From Massilia sp. ST3 (lineage in GTDB: Bacteria > Pseudomonadota > Gammaproteobacteria > Burkholderiales > Burkholderiaceae_D): a DNA stretch of 64,000 nt. Position numbers and translations under genes: made by a program. This document shows positions 1 to 16,563 of the stretch, piece by piece. The stretch lies in assembly GCF_018119405.1 (NCBI RefSeq), contig NZ_JAGPWC010000003.1, positions 1 through 64,000 on the forward strand, read 5' to 3'. Every line of letters starts with the position of its first letter. Positions within the stretch are counted from its first letter, which is position 1. Below the pieces are notes generated by a model that did not search any database, was not told where the DNA came from, and saw nothing but the letters and a program-made list of their open reading frames with translations.

Positions 1-11
1 CAGCGATGCAA

Positions 12-35
12 GAGGGAGGCGGCAGCGCCTCCCTC
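12..35 (+). terminator. Stem-loop upstream of trpT
   Basis: A perfect 10-bp inverted repeat (12-21 with 26-35) closes a 4-base loop. It lies where the end of the preceding gene (tuf in most relatives) would be terminated. No T tract follows, so intrinsic termination is uncertain; it may be a processing or partial-termination hairpin. Confidence 0.4.
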
Positions 36-43
36 GAACAGCA

Positions 44-72
44 TTGTCGGGTACGCGCGTACCGTGTATAAT
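44..72 (+). promoter_or_regulatory. Sigma70 promoter of trpT-secE-nusG
   Basis: A TTGTCG -35 box (44-49) is followed after exactly 17 bp by a consensus TATAAT -10 box (67-72). Transcription should begin near 79, about 20 bases before the mature tRNA. The short tRNA-secE gap suggests read-through into secE-nusG. Confidence 0.85.
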
Positions 73-97
73 GCTGGATTCAGCGAGAAGTTTTCGT

Positions 98-173
98 AGG
101 GGTGTAGCTCAATTGGCAGAGCGTCGGTCTCCAAAACCGAAGGTCGCGGGTTCGATTCCCTCCGCCCCTGCCA
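98..173 (+). tRNA. trpT: tRNA-Trp (anticodon CCA)
   Basis: A 76-nt cloverleaf. The acceptor stem AGGGGTG pairs with CGCCCCT with one G-T pair. The D arm, the anticodon loop with CCA at 131-133, and the T arm with GGTTCGATTCC are all present. The discriminator G and the 3' CCA are encoded. Position ahead of secE-nusG matches the conserved tuf-trpT-secE-nusG order of proteobacteria. Confidence 0.97.
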
Positions 174-207
174 CCGAATTCTGGTGCCAGGCACCGAAAG
201 AAAAAGT

Positions 208-594
208 ATGTCGAACCAATCCGTGCAAACTGTCAGCACCTCGAATGACAAGTTCAAGGTCGCCCTGGCGGTAGTTGCTACGATTGCAGGCGTTGTCGGG
301 TTCTTTTACCTGAAAGGCCAGAACAAACCAGCCTTGGTCGCCGCCGGCGCCCTCTTGGCTGGTTTAGTTTTTGCTGTCCTGCTTTTGTGGACTTCCGCTA
401 CCGGTCGCGACTTCCTGAGCTTCGCCAAGGAATCGGTGCGCGAAACCAAGAAGGTTGTTTGGCCGACCCGTCGGGAAGCCACCCAGATCACCGGCATCGT
501 GTTTGCCTTCGTGGTCGTGATGGCGATTTTCCTGTGGGGCACGGATAAATTGCTCGAATTCCTGTTGTACGACGTGATCCTGGGTTGGAAATAA
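208..594 (+). CDS. secE: Preprotein translocase subunit SecE
   Basis: A 128-residue inner-membrane protein that clamps and stabilises SecY in the SecYEG channel. Three hydrophobic segments are visible (about 17-36, 43-62 and 93-115), as in the three-helix SecE of gammaproteobacteria. The amphipathic region before the last helix carries the family signature around [18 protein letters not shown] chose the ATG at 208 over an upstream in-frame GTG at 184 because the A/G-rich stretch GAAAGAAAAAG lies directly upstream and the protein length then fits the family. It is two bases from nusG, and both are co-transcribed with trpT. Confidence 0.96.
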   Translation: MSNQSVQTVSTSNDKFKVALAVVATIAGVVGFFYLKGQNKPALVAAGALLAGLVFAVLLLWTSATGRDFLSFAKESVRETKKVVWPTRREATQITGIVFAFVVVMAIFLWGTDKLLEFLLYDVILGWK

Positions 595-596
595 AC

Positions 597-1205
597 ATGA
601 GCGAAAACCAAGACAAGGTGCCGGGCGACGTCCCGGCACAAGACGCTGGTGCTCCCCTGAGTGTCCCGGTGAGCAACAAGCGCTGGTACGTCGTGCACGT
701 CTATTCCGGTATGGAAAAGAGCGTGATGCGCGCCCTCACCGAGCGCATCGAGCGCGCGGGCATGCAGGAGCAGTTCGGCCAGATCCTGGTGCCGACCGAG
801 GAAGTCGTCGAGATGCGCAACGGCTCGAAAGCCGTTTCCGAGCGCCGCTTCTTCCCGGGCTACGTCCTCGTCGAAATGGAAATGACCGACGAGACCTGGC
901 ACCTGGTCAAGAACACCAGCAAGGTCACCGGCTTCATCGGTGGCAAGTCGAACAAGCCGACGCCGATCCCGGCGCGCGAGATCGACAAAATCATGCAGCA
1001 GGTCCAGGAAGGCGTCGAAAAGCCGAGGCCGAAGGTCCTGTACGAAGTGGGCGAGCAAGTGCGTATCAAGGAAGGCCCCTTCACCGACTTCAACGGCAAC
1101 GTCGAGGAAGTCAACTACGAAAAATCGAAGGTGCGTGTCTCTGTCACCATCTTCGGCCGCGCGACTCCGGTGGAGCTGGAGTTCGGGCAGGTAGAGAAAG
1201 TCTAA
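597..1205 (+). CDS. nusG: Transcription termination/antitermination protein NusG
   Basis: A 202-residue cytoplasmic factor that binds RNA polymerase, suppresses pausing, links to Rho and couples transcription to the ribosome through NusE. The NGN domain (about 25-135) begins [16 protein letters not shown] and includes [12 protein letters not shown]-terminal KOW domain follows ([16 protein letters not shown]). A short polar N-terminal extension of about 22 residues precedes the NGN domain, as in other betaproteobacteria. The ATG follows the secE stop by 2 bases, so translation is probably coupled. Confidence 0.97.
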   Translation: MSENQDKVPGDVPAQDAGAPLSVPVSNKRWYVVHVYSGMEKSVMRALTERIERAGMQEQFGQILVPTEEVVEMRNGSKAVSERRFFPGYVLVEMEMTDETWHLVKNTSKVTGFIGGKSNKPTPIPAREIDKIMQQVQEGVEKPRPKVLYEVGEQVRIKEGPFTDFNGNVEEVNYEKSKVRVSVTIFGRATPVELEFGQVEKV

Positions 1206-1316
1206 AACGCTTTAATCGGAGCGTCGCAGCAGCAAGGCGGAATCCGGTAAGAGGAGCCCCGCCGAGCGAGTAGTCGCGGTGGGGCGCTACTACTCAAGTC
1301 AAGATAGGAGCCATTC
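1206..1316 (+). promoter_or_regulatory. rplK leader with stem-loop (possible L1 site)
   Basis: A 111-base leader between nusG and rplK. It holds a hairpin in which GCCCCGCC (1256-1263) pairs with GGTGGGGC (1278-1285). A Shine-Dalgarno-like AGGAG lies at 1306-1310. In E. coli ribosomal protein L1 represses the rplK-rplA mRNA from this leader. The hairpin's position suits such a site, but I cannot confirm the L1 recognition loop by eye. Confidence 0.4.
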
Positions 1317-1748
1317 ATGGCAAAGAAAATCATTGGCTTTATCAAGCTGCAAGTTCCGGCTGGTAAAGCAAACCCATCCCCTCCGATTGGCCCGGCACTG
1401 GGTCAGCGCGGCCTGAACATCATGGAATTCTGCAAGGCGTTCAACGCCCAGACCCAGGGTTTCGAGCCGGGCATGCCGATTCCGGTCGTGATCACCGCGT
1501 TCGCCGACAAGTCCTTCACCTTCGTGATGAAGACCCCGCCGGCAACCTACCTGATCAAGAAAGCCGCTGGCATCACCAAGGGTTCGCCGAAGCCGCATAC
1601 CGACAAAGTCGGTACGCTGACCCGCGCCCAGGCTGAAGAAATCGCAAAAACCAAGCAGCCGGACCTGACCGCTGCCGACATGGACGCCGCTGTGCGTATC
1701 ATCGCCGGCTCGGCACGTTCGATGGGCATCACGGTGGAGGGTGTGTAA
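1317..1748 (+). CDS. rplK: 50S ribosomal protein L11
   Basis: A 143-residue protein of the GTPase-associated centre, where it binds 23S rRNA with L10. The N-terminal proline-rich domain ([21 protein letters not shown]) is the thiostrepton-proximal region. The C-terminal RNA-binding domain ends with [13 protein letters not shown], typical of L11. The length matches the family (about 142). Its TAA overlaps the ATG of rplA by one base, so the two are translationally coupled, as in other bacteria. Confidence 0.98.
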   Translation: MAKKIIGFIKLQVPAGKANPSPPIGPALGQRGLNIMEFCKAFNAQTQGFEPGMPIPVVITAFADKSFTFVMKTPPATYLIKKAAGITKGSPKPHTDKVGTLTRAQAEEIAKTKQPDLTAADMDAAVRIIAGSARSMGITVEGV

Positions 1749-2443
1749 TGGCTAAGCTGTCCAAGCGCGTCAAAGAAATGAAAGCAAAAGTGGACCGTAA
1801 CAAGGTCTACGCCTTCGACAACGCAGTGTCGATCGTCAAGGAATTCGCCACCGCCAAGTTCAACGAGTCGATCGACGTCGCCGTTCAACTGGGCGTGGAC
1901 CCGAAGAAGTCGGACCAGGTCGTCCGCGGCTCCGTCGTGCTGCCAGCAGGCACCGGCAAGAGCGTGCGCGTCGCCGTGTTCGCCTCGGGCGACAAGGCCG
2001 AAGCTGCTAAAGCAGCCGGCGCCGACATCGTCGGCATGGAAGACCTGGCAGAACGCGTCAAGGCCGGCGACATGCCGTTCGACGTGGTCATCGCTTCGCC
2101 GGACACCATGCGTATCGTCGGTACCCTGGGCCAGATCCTGGGCCCGCGCGGCCTGATGCCGAACCCGAAGGTTGGCACCGTGACCCCGGACGTGGCTGGC
2201 GCCGTCAAGAACGCCAAGGCCGGTCAGGTCCAGTACCGTACCGACAAGGCAGGCATCATCCACGCCACCATCGGCCGCAAGTCGTTCAGCGATGAACAAC
2301 TGAAGTCGAACCTGGTTGCGCTGATCGACGCCCTGAACAAGGCCAAGCCGGCCACCTCGAAGGGCGTGTACCTGCGCAAGGTCGCGATCTCGTCGACCAT
2401 GGGCGCCGGCGTCCGCGTCGACCACGCTTCGATCGCTGCCTAA
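1748..2443 (+). CDS. rplA: 50S ribosomal protein L1
   Basis: A 231-residue L1-stalk protein that helps deacylated tRNA leave the ribosome and acts as translational repressor of rplK-rplA. The two-domain fold is apparent, with the L1 signature [14 protein letters not shown] in the middle. The C-terminal half ([15 protein letters not shown]) returns to domain I. The start overlaps the rplK stop by one base. A GC-rich hairpin follows the stop. Confidence 0.98.
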   Translation: MAKLSKRVKEMKAKVDRNKVYAFDNAVSIVKEFATAKFNESIDVAVQLGVDPKKSDQVVRGSVVLPAGTGKSVRVAVFASGDKAEAAKAAGADIVGMEDLAERVKAGDMPFDVVIASPDTMRIVGTLGQILGPRGLMPNPKVGTVTPDVAGAVKNAKAGQVQYRTDKAGIIHATIGRKSFSDEQLKSNLVALIDALNKAKPATSKGVYLRKVAISSTMGAGVRVDHASIAA

Positions 2444-2452
2444 TAGGCTGAA

Positions 2453-2500
2453 GACGGTGCACTAGGCACCGTCGTTCCGGCGAAGGCCGGAACCCAGGTT
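2453..2500 (+). repeat. Hairpin plus REP-like palindrome after rplA
   Basis: An 8-bp stem (2453-2460 with 2466-2473) is directly followed by a REP-like unit (2470-2500) whose core GTTCCGG...CCGGAAC is a second palindrome around GAAGG. The unit resembles those at 8214-8291, 28886-28974 and 39113-39239 (CGTC...GCGAAGGC...CCCAAGTT). It sits inside the ribosomal protein operon, upstream of the L10 leader, and may attenuate or stabilise the transcript. Confidence 0.65.
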
Positions 2501-2584
2501 TGCAAGAATTAAGTCCTCGTATGCAGTACCACGGGGCAGATCTTTGGGCTGTCGGAGCAAACCACCGCTCCGGCAGGCAATCAA

Positions 2585-2655
2585 AGACCGTTGGGCCGAA
2601 GGCAGAGCGAGTTGTATTAGCCTGCCGGAGGTTAATAGACAAACCCAACGCAGAT
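2585..2655 (+). promoter_or_regulatory. Ribosomal protein L10 leader (autoregulatory RNA)
   Basis: The rplA-rplJ spacer is 341 bases. Within it, CGTTGGG (2589-2595) pairs with CCCAACG (2644-2650), enclosing an inner stem GGCAG (2601-2605) with CTGCC (2622-2626). The TTAATAGACAAACCCAACGC stretch matches what I recall of the conserved L10 leader element of proteobacteria. In that family the L10(L12)4 complex binds the leader and represses rplJ-rplL translation. The rest of the spacer, up to the rplJ ribosome binding site, shows no gene. Confidence 0.8.
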
Positions 2656-2784
2656 GGTGTACCCGAACAAGTTTTGTAGTCCACGCTGCGTGAGTTCATC
2701 CGCGTTAGATTGACTTCTTAACTTCGGACGCCGTGTTCGAACCGATGCAGACAATGTTGTCCGCATCATTTAAGGAGATTGACC

Positions 2785-3309
2785 GTGGGTCTTAATCTGA
2801 ATGACAAAAAGGCCGTCGTCGAAGAGGTGAGCGCTAAGGTTGCAACCGCGCAAACCATCGTCGTGGCTGAGTACCGTGGCATCCAGGTTGCTCACTTGAC
2901 CAAACTCCGTGCAACCGCACGCGCCCAGGGCGTCTACCTGCGTGTTCTGAAGAACACGCTGGCTCGTCGCTCGGTCGAAGGCACGCAGTTCGCCGCGCTG
3001 GCTGATTCCATGACCGGTCCGCTGATCTACTCGATCTCGGACGACGCCGTTGCTGCAGCAAAAGTCATCAATGACTTCGCTAAAACCAACGACAAGCTGG
3101 TCGTGAAAGCTGGTAACTACGCTGGTAAGGCACTGGATGTCGCCGGCGTGACCGCGCTGGCAAGCATCCCGAGCCGTGAAGTCCTCATCGCCCAGCTGCT
3201 GGGCGTCATGCAGGCACCGGTGTCGGGCTTTGCACGAGTTCTGGCTGCAGTCGCAGCACAAAAAGGCGAAGGCGCCGCTGCTCCGGCAGCGGAAGCCGCC
3301 GAAGCGTAA
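2785..3309 (+). CDS. rplJ: 50S ribosomal protein L10
   Basis: A 174-residue base of the L7/L12 stalk. It anchors L12 dimers by its C-terminal helix, binds 23S rRNA beside L11, and with L12 represses its own mRNA. I chose the GTG at 2785 because AAGGAG (2772-2777) lies 7 bases upstream and the protein then begins [15 protein letters not shown], matching relatives. A TTG at 2779 would be only one base from the Shine-Dalgarno. The acidic Ala/Glu-rich tail ([11 protein letters not shown]) is the usual L10 C-terminus. Confidence 0.97.
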   Translation: MGLNLNDKKAVVEEVSAKVATAQTIVVAEYRGIQVAHLTKLRATARAQGVYLRVLKNTLARRSVEGTQFAALADSMTGPLIYSISDDAVAAAKVINDFAKTNDKLVVKAGNYAGKALDVAGVTALASIPSREVLIAQLLGVMQAPVSGFARVLAAVAAQKGEGAAAPAAEAAEA

Positions 3310-3378
3310 TCGCTTCGCGACTTTTTGTTCAAGTAGAACCAATCCTGTACTACACACACACAATATTTGGAGTTTCAA

Positions 3379-3756
3379 ATGGCAATTAGCAAAGAAGAGT
3401 TCCTGGACGCAGTTGGCGCAATGTCGGTCATGGAACTGAACGACCTGGTCAAGGCTTTCGAAGAGAAGTTCGGCGTGTCGGCAGCTGCAATGGCAGCACC
3501 GGCAGCTGGCGGCGCCGCTGGCGGCGCAGCTGCTGCTGAAGAGCAGACCGAGTTCAACGTTGTTCTGTCGGAAGTCGGCGCGAACAAGGTCGGCGTCATC
3601 AAGGCAGTCCGTGAAATCACCGGCCTGGGCCTGAAGGAAGCCAAGGATCTGGTCGACGGCGCACCGAAGACCGTGAAAGAAGCCCTGCCGAAAGCTGACG
3701 CTGAAGCCGCCAAGAAGAAGCTGGAAGAAGCTGGCGCCAAGGCCGAACTGAAGTAA
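3379..3756 (+). CDS. rplL: 50S ribosomal protein L7/L12
   Basis: A 125-residue stalk protein that recruits and stimulates translational GTPases. The N-terminal dimerisation helix (about 1-33) is followed by an Ala/Gly/Pro hinge (about 36-52) and then the globular C-terminal domain with [20 protein letters not shown]. The ATG at 3379 is preceded by a GGAG-type site (3369-3373) and gives the family start [13 protein letters not shown] hairpin 12 bases after the stop probably lowers read-through into rpoB. Confidence 0.98.
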   Translation: MAISKEEFLDAVGAMSVMELNDLVKAFEEKFGVSAAAMAAPAAGGAAGGAAAAEEQTEFNVVLSEVGANKVGVIKAVREITGLGLKEAKDLVDGAPKTVKEALPKADAEAAKKKLEEAGAKAELK

Positions 3757-3768
3757 TACATTCGCTCC

Positions 3769-3788
3769 GGGCATTGTTCGCAGTGCCC
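3769..3788 (+). terminator. Attenuator-like hairpin between rplL and rpoB
   Basis: An 8-bp stem (GGGCATTG with CAGTGCCC, one G-T pair) is closed by a TTCG tetraloop, 12 bases after rplL. No T run follows, so termination would be partial. In E. coli an attenuator in this gap sets the ratio of ribosomal protein to beta subunit synthesis; the same role is inferred here. Confidence 0.6.
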
Positions 3789-4059
3789 AAGCGTAGGAGT
3801 CAAAGCTTGCGGAACCCGTCGGAAGGCGGGGGAAGCGGCTTTGGCTCTTTTGTCGTCCCTGCGCCAAACGTCTGTTCCACCCGTCTGGCATGCAGCAGCA
3901 GTACCGCGGTTCAGAAATATCGTATCACAGCAGTTCGGTGTCCTTTTCATCTGGCGTGAAAGTTCGAGGCTTCAGGCCTTGCGTGTGGTTTCTTAGTGAC
4001 GTAGAGCAACCACTGGCAATTCCTGAATTCTCATCCTTTCTGTCACTCACGGAGTGTCC
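3789..4059 (+). promoter_or_regulatory. rpoB leader
   Basis: About 270 bases from the attenuator-like hairpin to the rpoB start. No plausible gene is present. The ribosome binding site CGGAG (4050-4054) precedes ATG 4060. I see no further strong hairpin. The length resembles the processed rplL-rpoB spacer of other proteobacteria. Confidence 0.5.
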
Positions 4060-8169
<4,110 letters not shown>

Positions 8170-8180
8170 TCAGCACGGCC

Positions 8181-8291
8181 GCCAGCCTTCGGGCTGGCCA
8201 GCGACCTTCGAGTCGTCGCCCCGGCGCAGGCCGGGGCCCAAGTTCGGTGATTAGCCGAAGAAATTGGATCCCGGCCTGCGCCGGGATGACG
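8181..8291 (+). repeat. Hairpin and inverted REP-like pair in the rpoB-rpoC spacer
   Basis: The rpoB-rpoC spacer holds a stem GCCAGCC-TTCG-GGCTGGC (8181-8198), then two REP-like units in inverted orientation: 8214-8244 (CGTCGCCCCGGCGCAGGCC...) and 8262-8291 (...GGATCCCGGCCTGCGCCGGG). Each unit is itself a hairpin and the two can pair with each other. No T tract follows, so rpoC transcription should continue. The remaining spacer to GGAG (8375-8378) shows no gene. Confidence 0.75.
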
Positions 8292-8384
8292 CCTTCTAAG
8301 GCAGGTGGTCCGCAAGCACCGGCGAAAATCGGTGAGAAGCCGGCGGTAGTAGTCAGTAAAGAATTCAATCACCTGGAGTGATAA

Positions 8385-12632
<4,248 letters not shown>

Positions 12633-12652
12633 TCGTCCTAGATGCTAATGAG

Positions 12653-12683
12653 AACGGCACCCTTCGGGGTGCCGTTTTTTTTT
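12653..12683 (+). terminator. Intrinsic terminator after rpoC
   Basis: A perfect 10-bp stem (12653-12662 with 12667-12676) has a TTCG tetraloop and merges into a T9 run (12675-12683). This is the end of the secE-to-rpoC transcription block. Confidence 0.95.
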
Positions 12684-13087
12684 GCCGCGGTTTTAGCGAG
12701 GTGTGCCGGTCATTGGGAGGCGGCGTCTGCTGGTTGAAAAGTTTCAGCGGATCCAATGGCGCAGCTAATGGCCTCAAGCGACGCCTATCCTTGATCCAGA
12801 TAAAGGAAACGCTGAGTTGTTACTTTCTTGCTTGGTCGAACTGACACAATAGCATTCCATGTGGGCCCAGCGTAAAGAGCTTTAGGTCGACATCGCGGCA
12901 GTAATATCCCAGCAAACTGGCTATGTGAGCACATCGTTCCGATTACATGACCGCGTCGACGTCCTCGATCGAGCGCATGCTGCTGCATGTCGCCTCTTTG
13001 TATATTGCTTTGTCTCGCGCGATTCGTCGCGCCTATCTCATTTCAGCTCGTTCCCTAGAACGAAACAAGAAATAAGGTGTCTTTGCA
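12684..13087. other. 404-bp spacer before the T6SS island
   Basis: Base composition falls from the GC-rich rpoC level towards the AT-richer vgrG island across this stretch. I find no convincing gene, repeat or RNA. An AT-rich TTTGTATATTGC near 13000 could hold a -10 element, and AAGG (13074-13077) is a weak ribosome binding site for vgrG. It marks the left border of the acquired island. Confidence 0.4.
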
Positions 13088-15847
13088 ATGACCGATCTGA
13101 AAGAAACATTATCCCTGACCAGAGCACTCATCGATCAAACCGACCGGCTTCTTAAATTGACGACGCCTCTTGGCGACGACATCCTTCTGCCTCAACGTGG
13201 TATCGGTCACGATCGACTGGGAAGAAGCTATGACTACACGATCGATGTGATATCGGTACGCGACGATTTCAACTTAAAGGCGCTCGTTGCGCAGCCCGTC
13301 ACGCTCTGGGTCCGCCAAGAAGATCGAAGTTACTTGCCCATCAATGGATATGTGCACACGATCAAGCGTCTCGGAAGTGATGGGCAGCTCACTTTTTGCC
13401 AGATATCGTTTGCGCCTTGGCTGCATTTTCTGAAGTTCCGCAAGGACGCCCGGATATGGCAAGACAAGAGCGCGGATGAGATTCTGACTGACATTTTCAT
13501 CGCGCATCCGCAAGCAGGCAGCCGGTTTCGATTCGACCTGAGTGAACCTACGCTACCTCGTTCCTACTGTACACAGTATGAAACCGACTGGCATTTTGTC
13601 CACCGCCTGATGGAAGAAGAGGGCTGGTACGGTTACCACGAACAACAGCCCGATGGCAGTGGCCATCTGTTTGTTATCACTGACACGACACACCAGCTCA
13701 AGCAGCTTGTAACTGAGCGGGTTCACTTTCACGTCGCAGGGACCAAAGATGAGCTCCATAAAATTGTGCACTGGAGTGCAAGCCGAAAGCTAGCGCCGAG
13801 TCAGCTCACTACCCGAACTGACGACTACAAATCGCCTCACGACCATAAACAGAGCAATACTCCTGTGCTTAGGGAACATGGCGACTTGCCGAGTCAGCTG
13901 GAGGTCTACGAATACACAGGCGCCTATACGTATTCAAAACGCGAGCAAGGAGACCGGCAGTCCCGCATCCGAGTGGAGGAATGGGAGTCCAGAATGAAAC
14001 GCTATAACGGAGTTTCCGGCGTGCGTTCTCTACGGGTAGGTAACTATTTCACACTTGAAGATCACCCGGCACATCAGCGCGACGCGGAAGAAGACCGCCG
14101 GTTTGTCGTCGTTGCAGTTGAATGGGGTATCGAGAACAATCTTCCCCTCTCAAACAAAGCTGGAGATCTTCCGGGCAGTCTTTCGGAGGAATTGGAAGCA
14201 TTCAAGGCGACTATCCGACGTAAAAGGACGGTGCCGCATAGCAGCGAGGACGTTTCAGATACGGAATACGCCGGCTACTGCTTCAATCGGTTCGAAGTCC
14301 AGCGCCAAAAAGTCCCCTTCCGTAGTCCGGCTGAACACGCCAAGCCGGAGCTGCATCCACAGACTGCAGTGGTCGTAGGCCCGGCCGGCGAAGAGATCTA
14401 TACCGATCACCTCAATCGCGTCAAAGTCCAGTTTCGCTGGGACAGGCAAAATCCTGGTGACGAGAAGGCCTCGTGTTGGGTACGCGTCAGTTATCCCAAT
14501 GCAGGCCAAGGCTGGGGCGGGCTTAATGTACCGCGGATTCGACAAGAAGTCATCGTCACGTTCTTAGGGGGCGACGTGGATCGGCCGGTGATTACAGGCC
14601 GACTCTATAACGAAGACCAGGCTCCCCCGTGGCACACCAATGGCAAGCTATCAGGCTTCAAGTCCAAGGAGCACAAAGGAAATGGTTTCAATCAGCTAGT
14701 CCTTGATGACACAACCAATCAGAACAGGATACATCTCTATAGCACAAGCGCACATGCGCAGTTGAACCTCGGGTATCTGGTCACTCAGCGTGGCAACGAG
14801 AGAACGCGCTTCTACGGATCAGGTTTCGCGCTCAGTACCGATGATTTCGGTGCAATTGTTACGCACAAGGGCCTATACATCAGCGCATTCGGCCGCCCGG
14901 GCGCGCAGGGCTCGCAGCTGGACGTAAGCGAAGCTACCGGCCAACTCAAGGCAGGCGCATCACTCACAAAAACACTATCTGACACAGCGGCAAAAGCCGG
15001 CGCCGAAGTGCTTGCCGGGAAAGACGCGCTCAACAAATTCATCGAAGCGACCGAAGAACCTTATTCAGGCGAAGGGCAAACCGGTGCCAATCGGTTCAAA
15101 GAACCCATCCTTCTCGCAGGGGCTCCAGCGGGGATCGGCTTTGCCAGCACCCAGGGAACACATGTTCATGCCGGTGCTGAGGTTACCCTATCCTCAGGCA
15201 TGGATACCAACGTTGCGGTAGGTAGGAGCTTGTTAGCCAGCGTCGCCGAAAAGATCAGTCTGTTTGCCTGCAACGCCGGTATCAAACTGTTCGCGGCGAA
15301 AGGCAAGGTCGACATACAGGCACAAAGCAATGATCTCGACATCATTGCCGAAAAAGTCCTGCGCCTGCTATCAACCACCTCTCGCATTGAAATCCACGCA
15401 AAGGACGAAGTCTCGATCTCTGCGGGAGGCTCTTCCATCAAGATTAACTCTTCAGGTATCACGAACAGTACGTCTGGTAAGTGGATCGCACAGGCGTCAA
15501 TGCATACCATGCCAGGACCGGCAACCACTTCCTACGTAATGCCGCACTTGCCCAAGACCGAGCTTCAAAATACCGATCTGGAATTTCGGCATGTAACTGA
15601 CTGGGGCGAGCCCTTAGCAGGTGCAGCGTATAAGGCAATACTGAGTGACGGCAGCATACGCAAAGGAACACTGGACGCACAAGGTATCGCCCGCATCAGT
15701 GATGTTCCGGCAGGCAGCGGTGCGAAAATCGAGTATGACTACAAATCGATGGGCGCAAGTTCGACCGTCGCAATGGAATTAGATGAGGACGTACATGAAT
15801 TCTTAAACTGGACCGTTGGCAGTGCTGCCAAGAAAGGTACAGTGTGA
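13088..15847 (+). CDS. vgrG: Type VI secretion tip protein VgrG with C-terminal extension
   Basis: A 919-residue T6SS spike protein. The N-terminal gp27-like region (about 20-380) includes the family stretch YCTQYETDWHFVHRLMEEEGWYGYHE. The gp5-like OB fold (about 430-530) shows HLNRVKVQFRWDR, then SCWVRVSYPNAGQGWGGLNVPRIRQEV and GDVDRPVITGRLYN. A DUF2345-type beta-helix region follows (about 640-800). The last 80 or so residues form a carboxypeptidase-regulatory/transthyretin-like domain (GEPLAGAAYKAILSDGSIRKGTLDAQG) often used to dock effectors. The stop overlaps the GTG of the downstream effector. It is probably an orphan spike loaded by that effector. DNA is AT-richer than the rpoC and kinase regions. 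Confidence 0.93.
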   Translation: MTDLKETLSLTRALIDQTDRLLKLTTPLGDDILLPQRGIGHDRLGRSYDYTIDVISVRDDFNLKALVAQPVTLWVRQEDRSYLPINGYVHTIKRLGSDGQLTFCQISFAPWLHFLKFRKDARIWQDKSADEILTDIFIAHPQAGSRFRFDLSEPTLPRSYCTQYETDWHFVHRLMEEEGWYGYHEQQPDGSGHLFVITDTTHQLKQLVTERVHFHVAGTKDELHKIVHWSASRKLAPSQLTTRTDDYKSPHDHKQSNTPVLREHGDLPSQLEVYEYTGAYTYSKREQGDRQSRIRVEEWESRMKRYNGVSGVRSLRVGNYFTLEDHPAHQRDAEEDRRFVVVAVEWGIENNLPLSNKAGDLPGSLSEELEAFKATIRRKRTVPHSSEDVSDTEYAGYCFNRFEVQRQKVPFRSPAEHAKPELHPQTAVVVGPAGEEIYTDHLNRVKVQFRWDRQNPGDEKASCWVRVSYPNAGQGWGGLNVPRIRQEVIVTFLGGDVDRPVITGRLYNEDQAPPWHTNGKLSGFKSKEHKGNGFNQLVLDDTTNQNRIHLYSTSAHAQLNLGYLVTQRGNERTRFYGSGFALSTDDFGAIVTHKGLYISAFGRPGAQGSQLDVSEATGQLKAGASLTKTLSDTAAKAGAEVLAGKDALNKFIEATEEPYSGEGQTGANRFKEPILLAGAPAGIGFASTQGTHVHAGAEVTLSSGMDTNVAVGRSLLASVAEKISLFACNAGIKLFAAKGKVDIQAQSNDLDIIAEKVLRLLSTTSRIEIHAKDEVSISAGGSSIKINSSGITNSTSGKWIAQASMHTMPGPATTSYVMPHLPKTELQNTDLEFRHVTDWGEPLAGAAYKAILSDGSIRKGTLDAQGIARISDVPAGSGAKIEYDYKSMGASSTVAMELDEDVHEFLNWTVGSAAKKGTV

Positions 15848-16563
15848 GACAAGAGCGCCCAGCATCTGATCAGCAAACCGTACTAGACGATGCCTGGAAA
15901 CAGGTAGTCGGCTGCATGGACTGGCTTCAATCGGTCCTCTACGGTGAGTTCGCTGACGATCGTCCTCTCTCAGCTGTCGTTGCCGATATGCTGATTAGCT
16001 TTATCCCTGGGGTCGTCATCGTTACCAGCGCGCGGGACGCGATTGCTATTATTTTAAGATTGGCTAACCACCCTGAAAGGCGCGAAGAGCTTGCGGAGTG
16101 GGTGCTTCTCAGCGCATGCTTAATTGTCATCGCATTGCCAGTGGCGATGGTTGCTGCTGGTGCAGCCGCCCTGGGAGCAGGCGCGGTTCTCGGCGGTATT
16201 GCGGGATCAGAACTTGGAGCCGCCCTGCGAGCTGTCATGCTCATGCTAATTAAGGAGGCGACGAAGCTTGTAGAGCTGGTGCGCTTCCTGCAGACGTTCA
16301 TTAAAGGAGATAGCTTAAAATTTTTGCGGGCCATTAAGTTCGCTAAGTACGAAAAAGCGTTAATACAGGCGGCACGTCAAATCACCGGAAAACTTATAGA
16401 AATCGTTAAAGCTCTACGCATGCATCTCGAAAGTTTGCAGTGCTTTGATGCAGTCAAGAAAAAAATTACGATTTGGCGGAGTGGGAAAATAAGTTTTACA
16501 AGGTTCAGCAAGATGCGCTCAAACAAATGCCGAAAGCGCTTGTCGAACTGGACGCCAGACTAG
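15844..16563 (+). CDS. N-terminal part of a frameshifted VgrG-linked T6SS effector
   Basis: A 239-residue frame starting at GTG 15844, overlapping the vgrG stop (GTGA), so it is translationally coupled. Residues 1-45 are soluble (LDDAWKQVVGCMDWLQSVLYGEF). A strongly hydrophobic Ala/Gly-rich region at about 87-125 resembles membrane-entry regions of VgrG-carried effectors. A helical Lys-rich stretch follows to about 207. After KKK at an A7 tract (16459-16465) the frame runs into roughly 30 unrelated residues and stops, while the -1 frame continues with effector-like sequence. The authentic protein is probably a single chain of about 537 residues continuing into the next entry. The cause may be mutation, homopolymer sequencing error or programmed slippage. 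Confidence 0.7.
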   Translation: MRQERPASDQQTVLDDAWKQVVGCMDWLQSVLYGEFADDRPLSAVVADMLISFIPGVVIVTSARDAIAIILRLANHPERREELAEWVLLSACLIVIALPVAMVAAGAAALGAGAVLGGIAGSELGAALRAVMLMLIKEATKLVELVRFLQTFIKGDSLKFLRAIKFAKYEKALIQAARQITGKLIEIVKALRMHLESLQCFDAVKKKITIWRSGKISFTRFSKMRSNKCRKRLSNWTPD

